Below, one piece after another: positions 30,334 to 36,652 of a stretch of 36,652 bases of DNA. Both the position numbers and the translations under genes were made by a program. Position 1 is the stretch's first letter. Every line of letters begins with the position of its first letter. This DNA comes from Bacillota bacterium (GTDB taxonomy: Bacteria; Bacillota; Clostridia; Christensenellales; CAG-138), in NCBI GenBank assembly GCA_023409435.1, contig JAEYHP010000088.1, positions 1-36,652 on the forward strand, read 5' to 3'. The notes beneath the pieces are model-generated. The model did not search any database and had not been told where the DNA came from. It saw nothing but the letters and a program-made list of their open reading frames with translations.

Positions 30334-31401
30334 CTACCTTATGGCAATGCTTGTAACTTTGTCAAAGAAGTGCACTTTCTCCCGGTTGAAGCGTATGCCG
30401 ACCACCTGCCCCGGCTTGTATGCGCTCCACTCCCGGAATTTGCATACAATGCGCTTGCAGCCGACGATGCCGCGCACCAGCGTATGCTGGCCCAGGTTTT
30501 CATTAAGGTCCACTGTAAGCTGAAGTTCGTCCCCCAGTTCGATATCCTCGGGCCGTACGCCCAGCACAATAGGTTTCCCTACATAACCATTGAGAACGCG
30601 CCGTTCTTCCTCCGTGAGCGTTAACGTCAGGTACTTGTTTTTGAGCGTGCCGTCGGGGTACACGCGCACATTGAGAAAATTCATGGGCGGCAGCCCGATG
30701 AAGCCCGCCACAAACAGGTTGGCCGGATGGTCGTAAAGCTCTATGGGCTTGCCGACCTGCTGGATACGCCCTTCGTTCATAATGACGATGCGGTCCGCCA
30801 ACGTAAGCGCCTCGATCTGGTCGTGCGTCACATATAGGATGGTGGCGCCTAAGGTGGTATGCAGCAGCTTTAATTCCCGGCGCATGGAGCCGCGCAGCTT
30901 TGCGTCCAAGTTAGAGAGAGGCTCGTCAAACAGGAACACTTTGGGCTGGCGCACGATGGCGCGGCCCACCGCCACGCGCTGGCGCTGCCCGCCCGAAAGC
31001 TGCTTGGGCTTTTTGTTGAGCTGATCGGATAAATCCAGTATATCCGCCGCTTCCAGAACTTTTTCATGTATGATATCGGGATTTTCGTTTCGCAGCACCA
31101 GGCTGAACGCCATGTTTTCATACACCGACATATGCGCGTAGAGCGCGTAATTCTGGAACACCATGGCGATGTCCCTGTCCTTTGCCGCGACGTTTGTGAC
31201 GTCAGCTCCGTCTATCAGCAGCCGGCCCTCTGAAATTTCCTCAAGACCCGCCACCATGCGCAGCGTAGAGGACTTTCCGCACCCGGACGGTCCCACAAGC
31301 ACAATGAATTCGCCATCCTGTATGCTAAGGTTGAAATCCGTCACGGCCTGCACGCCATTTTCGTATATTTTGTTTAGGCCATTGAGTTTCAAGCCTGCCA
31401 T
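30334..31401 (-). CDS. Sugar ABC importer ATPase (UgpC/MsmX type)
   Basis: A 355-residue ABC ATPase of the MalK/MsmX class. Walker A is GPSGCGKSS (37-45), the Q-loop Gln83, signature LSGGQ (135-139), Walker B FLFDE with Glu160, and the switch His193 in VTHDQIEAL. The C-terminal third has the regulatory OB folds with GVRPEDIELGD. It powers import through the two permeases encoded at the right end of this operon. In many clostridia a single distant MsmX-type ATPase serves all sugar importers, so a dedicated copy within the operon is of note. GGAGA precedes the ATG. It sits between two pairs of small membrane proteins. Confidence 0.95.
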   Translation of the reverse strand: MAGLKLNGLNKIYENGVQAVTDFNLSIQDGEFIVLVGPSGCGKSSTLRMVAGLEEISEGRLLIDGADVTNVAAKDRDIAMVFQNYALYAHMSVYENMAFSLVLRNENPDIIHEKVLEAADILDLSDQLNKKPKQLSGGQRQRVAVGRAIVRQPKVFLFDEPLSNLDAKLRGSMRRELKLLHTTLGATILYVTHDQIEALTLADRIVIMNEGRIQQVGKPIELYDHPANLFVAGFIGLPPMNFLNVRVYPDGTLKNKYLTLTLTEEERRVLNGYVGKPIVLGVRPEDIELGDELQLTVDLNENLGQHTLVRGIVGCKRIVCKFREWSAYKPGQVVGIRFNREKVHFFDKVTSIAIR

Positions 31402-31402
31402 A

Positions 31403-31849
31403 TCAGTGTTCTCCTTGCGGCGTATTGATCGACTGCAGGTGGCGTATCAGCATGGTCGAATGGATATGGGAAACAATGCCCGCGATGATTAAGGATGTGC
31501 CCGACGCGGCTAAAAACAAAACAAGCCAGGTATGTTCCGCAGGGGTCAGCTGCTCCAGCCTCAAAAAATGCGCGGGCAGCAGCAGAACGCGCAAAAACTG
31601 TACGATTCCCAGCGAACCTATGACGTAAGACCAGCTCCTGACATAGGCTTTCGCCTTTTCGCCGCCCAGAAACACGATCATCATAAATATGATGTTATAT
31701 AGAATATCTAAGCCCGTCGTCACATCGGATACCGGCACGGGGTTTTTATACATGGCCACAAAATACGCCACGTTAAACGAGAGACCCAGCATGCAAAGCG
31801 CAAAGGGCAGCTTATCCTTGCTATAGCGCATCCGGTCCACATGTTTCAT
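31403..31849 (-). CDS. Small membrane protein of the sugar operon, 148 residues
   Basis: A four-helix membrane protein: helices at about 14-33, 47-62, 72-92 and 106-128. The first helix begins DKLPFALCMLGLSF, similar in outline to the QTIPLILLVVSC opening of the 184-residue protein downstream. ATG 31849 is chosen because AGGGAGA lies eight bases upstream and because it overlaps the stop codon of the preceding gene as ATGA. It ends one base before the ATPase gene. No family recognised. Confidence 0.78.
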   Translation of the reverse strand: MKHVDRMRYSKDKLPFALCMLGLSFNVAYFVAMYKNPVPVSDVTTGLDILYNIIFMMIVFLGGEKAKAYVRSWSYVIGSLGIVQFLRVLLLPAHFLRLEQLTPAEHTWLVLFLAASGTSLIIAGIVSHIHSTMLIRHLQSINTPQGEH

Positions 31850-32409
31850 TTTGCCGTCTCCCTTCTTTCCTTCCGCATCTGCGCCGTCTTCCACAAAAGA
31901 TTGCCTAGAAGCACCGCCGCGATGAAAAAGAGCAGGGCGGAAAGCACCACGCCGCAGTCCAGTATGAGTGTAGACTGAACAAACCGCATGCGCAGCTTTT
32001 CGGTAATCTCCCGAATTCGTTCAAAATCCAGCTGAAGGTACAATTGCTTGACAAACTGCACGTTGACTAGGTTAAATATGCCGACATACACCGCAAACAC
32101 GGCAAACAGGCAGGAGGAAATATAGTTGGAAGCGTAATACAGCCTCCTGCGGTGAGTAAGCGTCGCGAACAATCCGATGCACAGGATAAATAAGATCAGC
32201 GCCTCGCGCAGGAGCTGCATGTTGAACGGTTGTATCCCGTAGTACAGTTCAGCGCCCTTTACATAAAATGTCTTGCTTGTAGAATCCGCGTGGAAGGACA
32301 GGCCGTACATATCCGTCGCAAACCCCAGTGCGTACACGAACACAAGGCTTGTGATGATAAGCGCCGCCATGACGGCCACTTTTTGTACTTTCATCTGCGC
32401 GATCTGCAT
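31846..32409 (-). CDS. Small membrane protein of the sugar operon, 187 residues
   Basis: A four-helix membrane protein: helices at about 10-34, 67-85, 95-117 and 148-172. A polar outer loop (about 35-65, with FHADSTSKTFYVKGAELYYG) could contact a substrate or partner. The loop between helices 3 and 4 holds an amphipathic segment rich in Arg and Glu (LDFERIREITEKLRMRF). It follows the solute-binding protein gene after an 80-base gap with a strong hairpin. It overlaps the next gene by four bases. No family recognised. Confidence 0.8.
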   Translation of the reverse strand: MQIAQMKVQKVAVMAALIITSLVFVYALGFATDMYGLSFHADSTSKTFYVKGAELYYGIQPFNMQLLREALILFILCIGLFATLTHRRRLYYASNYISSCLFAVFAVYVGIFNLVNVQFVKQLYLQLDFERIREITEKLRMRFVQSTLILDCGVVLSALLFFIAAVLLGNLLWKTAQMRKERRETAK

Positions 32410-32435
32410 AAGACACCTCTATATACTGTGATACA

Positions 32436-32464
32436 GCGCGGGGAAGGGAATTCCTTCCCCGCGC
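32436..32464 (-). repeat. Intercistronic hairpin behind the solute-binding protein gene
   Basis: GCGCGGGGAAGG (32436-32447) and CCTTCCCCGCGC (32453-32464) form a perfect 12-pair stem. No T-tract follows on the minus strand, so it is not a plain terminator. In this position, directly behind a binding-protein gene, such stems often protect the upstream message from exonucleases so that more binding protein than permease is made (known from other ABC operons; inferred here). Confidence 0.65.
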
Positions 32465-32489
32465 ATCGCTGAAACCAGGTATCATTCGT

Positions 32490-34649
32490 TTAGTTGCCGG
32501 CCATCCTCTCGTAGGCGCTCCTGTGCATCGTCAGGTAACCTTCGCCGTTAAGATCCTGCAGCAGGTACGCAATGAGCTCTTCCTTGCTCAGCAGCGTATC
32601 CCTGTTGGCGTTCCTGCCCTCAAAGCCATAGAGCACATAGTCTACGAACATGATGCGGTCGGTATCATTGTTGCCGTCGCGGAAGGCTGTTGCGAGGTCC
32701 GCGCAGTTATCCTTGATGAACTGCTCCTCGGATTCGGCCAGGGAGAATGTAGTGGGAATGATGACTTGCGTGGGAGATTCGGTATCCGAAGCGTTAACCA
32801 CAAGGTGCTTCATGGTGCCCAGCTCGCACGCCTTCAAGATCTTATCTAAGCCCGCCTGGCCGTTGGGATGCACGGTCTGGTATTCCATACCCTGCTCCTT
32901 GACGTAGCCGATGGGGAACGTCGCGCCCAGCCACATGCGGTAGTAGTTGGTATAGTTGCCTTTAGCAAGCGTACCAAGCTCGGTAAGCGCGGCCTCGCTC
33001 AGCTTGGGCACGAGCTTGCCGCCGTACATGATCTCACCGTCAATCCATGCATCGGGGCCATAGGACATCAGGCGGTTGCCCTCGGGAGAATATAAATAGT
33101 CAAACAGCTTGAGCGCACGCTTGAGCTTTGCGTCATCCGAAGAGATGCTCGCGAGGATCGACCATCCATCGGATTTCACGGAGCGCCAGGAGTCGGTGAA
33201 CTGGTAGTAGTTGCCGTTGTTGTCCCAATCCGCCACCGGAGGGAGCACCGGCGTAAGGTTGAAGCCGGGGATGTCGCTTTCAAGGGAGTTCAGCACCGTC
33301 GTGGTCTGGTTGTAATCGTAGGTGAGGAAGCCGAGGTTTGCCTTCAAGAGGCGCTCGCGGTGGTCGGCGCCGGTGAGGCCCGCGGTGGACTCGTTCTTGT
33401 CAAAGTCCTTCAGGATCAACTTTTCCTTGTAGAGCTGGTTGAGCCGCTCTAAGGCGTCCGCGTTCTTAGCGTCAAAGCGCGCATCCTGCAGCTCGCCGTT
33501 TTGATCGAAGTAGAGCCAGTTGAGGCGGGAGTCCAGACCGCGCACGCCCCAGATTTCCGCCAAGCGGAACAGATCTCTTACACGGCCCATCTGGTAGCCG
33601 CGGGGGTAGAAGGGAACGGCGTCATACTCGCTCTGCCCGGTCAGAAGCTCGGTGTTGGCGAGTACGCAGCGCATGAGCGCCACCAGTTCGTCCGCGTCAT
33701 ACGCGGCGTCCTGCCCGATAAAAAGATCTGATCGCTTTGCGAATGCGCCACCATATGTGCTGTCGATATGGGCCTTCAACACCTGCACCAGCCCAGCGCC
33801 GTCCATTGTGGGCAACTCGTTCTGCGCGGTGATGACGTTCTTGGTGTACGCCTTCCTTATGGTTTGCGGGCCACTGCCGTCCGCTTTCGCCACCGTCAGC
33901 TCCACGTTGACCGATTCGGGCATGTAGGGCTTGTAGAAGGGTTTGACGACCCTGTCCGTGTTGTAGGTGACGGTGTCGTCGTCTAGAAGCTTCTGCACCC
34001 AGTCCGCGCGGAGTATGAGCATGCGCTCGATATCGTCATACCCGTCGAAGTAGGGCGCGTAGTAGATGTGGCCGTCGCCCGAGGTGATGGAGGTCTTCAC
34101 AACGCTGTTGTTATCCAGGAACGCCTTGAAGTTGGGCATGATGTCAAGGTATTCGTCCAGCCTGACATACGTGTTGTTCAGCGTGCCTTCCTGGTTGAGA
34201 TCAACCGAGTTGCCTACCATGATGTCAATGTTTGAAAAGTTCTGCGCCTGCAGCGTGTTGAAGGAAGCGCGCACATCCTTGGCGTCGGTGGGCGTTACGT
34301 CGTTGATGGTGAAGTTGAGGCGGCTCTGGAGCTCTTCCCACACGGGCTTGAAATCGCCTTCGCGGTAGGTCTTGCCGTTCGCCGCAACATACTCGCTCTG
34401 GGGCCTGCCCTCTGCGCCGTCAACAGTGTAGCGCATGTACACGGTACTGTTGTAGAACACGGAGAGATTGAGCGTTACGGGTTGATCCGTAGCCAAGGGA
34501 TCCACTACCGGAGTCGGCGTCGCTTCGGCCGCAACGGGCGCCTGCGTGACCTCCGGGGCGGGGGTGGGTTCCGCATTTACCTTCACGCAGCCTGTTAGAA
34601 TACCGGCGAGCATGAGCACCGCCATGAAGATTGCCATGGTGCGTTTCAT
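32490..34649 (-). CDS. Extracellular solute-binding lipoprotein (LplA type)
   Basis: A 719-residue family 1 solute-binding protein, larger than the usual 450-560. ATG 34649 follows AGGAGG by nine bases; a TTG nine bases earlier is rejected. The signal peptide ends in lipobox LTGC (about 20-23), followed by a Pro/Thr/Ala linker to about 55. The mature protein has the common features of LplA-like binding proteins: an early KPVWEELQSRLNFTI segment, a NIDIMVGN strand, YYAPYFDG and late YSPEGNRLMSYGPD hinge-side motifs. It should capture oligosaccharides outside and pass them to the two permeases. It sits 80 bases behind the second permease gene. Confidence 0.9.
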   Translation of the reverse strand: MKRTMAIFMAVLMLAGILTGCVKVNAEPTPAPEVTQAPVAAEATPTPVVDPLATDQPVTLNLSVFYNSTVYMRYTVDGAEGRPQSEYVAANGKTYREGDFKPVWEELQSRLNFTINDVTPTDAKDVRASFNTLQAQNFSNIDIMVGNSVDLNQEGTLNNTYVRLDEYLDIMPNFKAFLDNNSVVKTSITSGDGHIYYAPYFDGYDDIERMLILRADWVQKLLDDDTVTYNTDRVVKPFYKPYMPESVNVELTVAKADGSGPQTIRKAYTKNVITAQNELPTMDGAGLVQVLKAHIDSTYGGAFAKRSDLFIGQDAAYDADELVALMRCVLANTELLTGQSEYDAVPFYPRGYQMGRVRDLFRLAEIWGVRGLDSRLNWLYFDQNGELQDARFDAKNADALERLNQLYKEKLILKDFDKNESTAGLTGADHRERLLKANLGFLTYDYNQTTTVLNSLESDIPGFNLTPVLPPVADWDNNGNYYQFTDSWRSVKSDGWSILASISSDDAKLKRALKLFDYLYSPEGNRLMSYGPDAWIDGEIMYGGKLVPKLSEAALTELGTLAKGNYTNYYRMWLGATFPIGYVKEQGMEYQTVHPNGQAGLDKILKACELGTMKHLVVNASDTESPTQVIIPTTFSLAESEEQFIKDNCADLATAFRDGNNDTDRIMFVDYVLYGFEGRNANRDTLLSKEELIAYLLQDLNGEGYLTMHRSAYERMAGN

Positions 34650-34729
34650 TTTCGTCAACCTCCTATTATTTATTACGGCCCTTTACGGCCAGTAAAACTG
34701 TCCTGCCATACAGCCAGCGACGGCCTCTA

Positions 34730-35611
34730 TTATTCCTTCACGCCGCCCACGTTCACGCCGGTGGCGAAGTACTTCTGAATGTACGGGTAGATGATGATGA
34801 TGGGGATGATGGCGCAGACCACCATCGCATAGATGATGGAATTGGGCGCGTATATCGTTGTGGCGGGCAGTTCCACGCGCATGATCTCCTCAAGCCTATC
34901 CCGGATATATACCTGCAGCGGCCATTCGTTGCGGTTGCGTATCATGGTGCGCGCCCAGAAGTAGCCGTTCCACCGGCTGATACCAAAGAAGAGCCCCACC
35001 GTCGCGATGGTGGATTTGGACATGGGGATGTACACGCGGGTTAATAGCTGCATTTCCTTCGCGCCGTCCACGATTGCCGCTTCCTCGATTTCCCGCGGGA
35101 CGTTTTCAAACGCGTTCCTTAATAGCACCACATTGAACGCGGCCATGCCCATGGCGATGACCACCAGCCACTTATCGTCCATAATGCCCATCGCGCCGAA
35201 TATGTTCTGCGTAGCCTTGTAGTTTAAAAACTGCGGCACAAGGCCCGCCGCGAACCACAGGGTGAACACCAGGAAGAAGTTGAAGCCGCGCCGGAACACC
35301 AGCCTGGGTTTGGAGAGCGCGTACGCACCCAGCACCGAAGTGCCCAGCGTCCAGATCGTACCGAAGAACGTCACAAACAGCGTGTTTGCGTAGCTGATCC
35401 AGAAACGTTTGGTGAGCAACACTTCCTTGAACGCGTCAAACTGCACGTCCACCGGGAACAGCACGACCTTGCCCATGTAGTACGCGTCCCTTCCGCTTAA
35501 CGAGGCGGAAACAGCGTATACGAACGGATACAGGCAGAAGAGTGCAAATACGGTCAAAAACGTATAGGAAAGGAGTTTAAATATGATTTCTGTGGTATCC
35601 AGCCTCTTCAT
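34730..35611 (-). CDS. Carbohydrate ABC permease, LplC/YtcP type
   Basis: A 293-residue permease of the CUT1 class with six predicted helices. It opens KLLSYTFLTVFALFCLYPFV and has the cytoplasmic EAA loop EIEEAAIVDGAKEMQLLTRV (about 176-195) that couples to the ATPase. The ending ATGVNVGGVKE is typical of LplC-type proteins. GAGGAGGGG lies just before the ATG. It lies ten bases after the partner permease gene and 80 bases before the solute-binding gene. Confidence 0.95.
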   Translation of the reverse strand: MKRLDTTEIIFKLLSYTFLTVFALFCLYPFVYAVSASLSGRDAYYMGKVVLFPVDVQFDAFKEVLLTKRFWISYANTLFVTFFGTIWTLGTSVLGAYALSKPRLVFRRGFNFFLVFTLWFAAGLVPQFLNYKATQNIFGAMGIMDDKWLVVIAMGMAAFNVVLLRNAFENVPREIEEAAIVDGAKEMQLLTRVYIPMSKSTIATVGLFFGISRWNGYFWARTMIRNRNEWPLQVYIRDRLEEIMRVELPATTIYAPNSIIYAMVVCAIIPIIIIYPYIQKYFATGVNVGGVKE

Positions 35612-35621
35612 ATTCCCCTCC

Positions 35622-36638
35622 TCAATACAGCGACGTATCGGACGCTTTACGGCTGATCATGTTGGCGCCCACCACCAGCAGCATGGACGTCACGGCGTTT
35701 ATCATATCCGCCGCGGAAGCGAGCGACTGGTTGGTCTGCCCCCCCGCCTGTATGCCCGCACGCTGGAACACGTAGGTGGAAACCACGTCCGCCGTGCTGT
35801 AGGTGTAGGAGTTGTACAGCAGCAGCACCTTTTCATAGCCGATAGTCAAAAGTTCGCCCACGCGGAGTATCAGCATGATGGTAATGGTAGAAAGAATGCC
35901 GGGCAGCACCACGTATTTGATCTGTGCCATTTTTGATGCGCCGTCGATGCGCGCCGCCTCATAGCTGGTGGGGGATATGCCAATGATGGCGGCAAAAAAT
36001 ACGATGGAGCTGTAGCCGGCGGTCTCCCAAATGCCCGACACCTGGTAGATGGCCCTAAAGTATTGCGGCAGATAGAGCATGCCGGTTTGCGCCGCTTCCT
36101 CCGGTATCCAGCCGATTTTCATAAACAGCTGCGAAAGCACTCCGGGCTCGGAAAACGCGCTTCCCGCGCTCAGCAGCATCTGAACCAGGGTGGTGATGAC
36201 GACGGTGGAAACGAAGCGCGGCAGGTAGGTCGCAATCTGCAATAAGCTGCGGGTGCCGTTGGACTTGACTTCGTTGAAGAGTATCGCCAGCAGTATGGGG
36301 ATGGGGAACCCGAACAGCAGGCCGTAGAAGCTTAAGAGGAACGTATTGCGGAACGCCTGCCAGAAACCCACCGAATCGGACCCGGCGATCAGGTTGTAAA
36401 AGTGCTGGAAGCCCACAAAGTCCCGCTCCAGTACGTTTTTGGTGGTGTCGTCGATTTTAAACGCCGTAAGCAGCTCATACAGCGGCAAATACCGCCAGAA
36501 CAGGAATATGAGTATCAGCGGCAGAAGCATCAAGTACAGCCGCCAGTCCTTTCTGACGCGGCGCAAGATGAGCTTCCAGTAATCGCGTTCGAGTTCATCC
36601 TGTATGGTCAGCCTGATCGGGTCCTGGGGTTTACGCAT
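35622..36638 (-). CDS. Carbohydrate ABC permease, LplB/YteP type
   Basis: A 338-residue permease of the CUT1 class, longer at the N-terminus than most through a cytoplasmic segment (about 1-30) rich in Arg and Glu. Helices follow from about residue 36 (LMLLPLILIFLFWRYLPLY). The EAA loop is TSYEAARIDGASKMAQIKYV (about 227-246). It ends in ISRKASDTSLY, like LplB. It forms a heterodimeric channel with the LplC-type permease. GGAGG is nine bases before the ATG, at the very edge of the window, so further operon genes or the promoter may lie beyond it. Confidence 0.95.
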   Translation of the reverse strand: MRKPQDPIRLTIQDELERDYWKLILRRVRKDWRLYLMLLPLILIFLFWRYLPLYELLTAFKIDDTTKNVLERDFVGFQHFYNLIAGSDSVGFWQAFRNTFLLSFYGLLFGFPIPILLAILFNEVKSNGTRSLLQIATYLPRFVSTVVITTLVQMLLSAGSAFSEPGVLSQLFMKIGWIPEEAAQTGMLYLPQYFRAIYQVSGIWETAGYSSIVFFAAIIGISPTSYEAARIDGASKMAQIKYVVLPGILSTITIMLILRVGELLTIGYEKVLLLYNSYTYSTADVVSTYVFQRAGIQAGGQTNQSLASAADMINAVTSMLLVVGANMISRKASDTSLY

Positions 36639-36652
36639 GCTGCCGCCCCTCC

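Overview
The window looks like chromosomal DNA of a moderately GC-rich anaerobic Firmicute, most likely a clostridial lineage. The signs are strong GGAGG-type ribosome binding sites, an RpiR regulator, an Lsa-type ABC-F protein, FosX, Lpl-type sugar ABC permeases and many lipoproteins with Thr/Pro-rich linkers. No rRNA, tRNA, CRISPR array, transposase or prophage gene is visible. The finer taxonomic position cannot be fixed from what is seen here.

Layout. (1) 1-3717: a partial transporter and an FAD-dependent oxidoreductase on the minus strand, divergent from an RpiR-type regulator and an aldose-epimerase-like gene, with inverted repeats between them. (2) 3769-6610: two tandem lipoproteins of unknown function. 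(3) 6611-8760: an Lsa-family ABC-F ribosome-protection gene preceded by a complete-looking transcription attenuator (promoter, six-codon leader peptide, mutually exclusive stems, terminator) and a 156-bp palindromic element. (4) 8767-10455: cysS with repeats downstream and a terminator-like leader upstream. (5) 10500-11527: an AT-rich patch with small or unknown ORFs. (6) 11628-15505: WYL regulator, two GyrI-like proteins, a short-chain dehydrogenase and a DUF4846 lipoprotein. (7) 15666-18865: a membrane-tethered Ntn amidohydrolase, then a D-threonine-aldolase/D-serine-dehydratase-type PLP enzyme whose promoter has the 19-bp spacer of MerR activation, divergent from a MerR-family gene. (8) 19064-22784: an operon of UbiD decarboxylase, DUF554 membrane protein, UbiX flavin prenyltransferase, and a fusion of an LpdD-like prenylated-flavin chaperone with a type 1 isopentenyl-diphosphate isomerase. 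(9) 22907-23314: fosX. (10) 23337-36638: a minus-strand pectin/rhamnogalacturonan-type oligosaccharide locus: two permeases, solute-binding lipoprotein, four small four-helix membrane proteins around an ATPase, GH28, GH105, and a separately promoted GH38 alpha-mannosidase.

How the genes work together. In region 8 the isomerase makes dimethylallyl diphosphate, the precursor of the prenyl group UbiX attaches to FMN; UbiD needs the resulting prenyl-FMN, and the LpdD-like half of the fusion would handle that cofactor. Prenyl supply and cofactor delivery thus sit in one polypeptide. In region 10 oligosaccharides would be captured outside, imported, and cut by cytoplasmic GH28, GH105 and perhaps GH38, none of which has a signal peptide. 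Regions 3 and 9 are two intact intrinsic-resistance genes (lincosamide/streptogramin A/pleuromutilin type and fosfomycin).

The strongest candidates for something little described are the LpdD-IDI fusion operon, the lsa attenuator interrupted by a palindromic element, and the four small membrane proteins embedded in the sugar importer operon.
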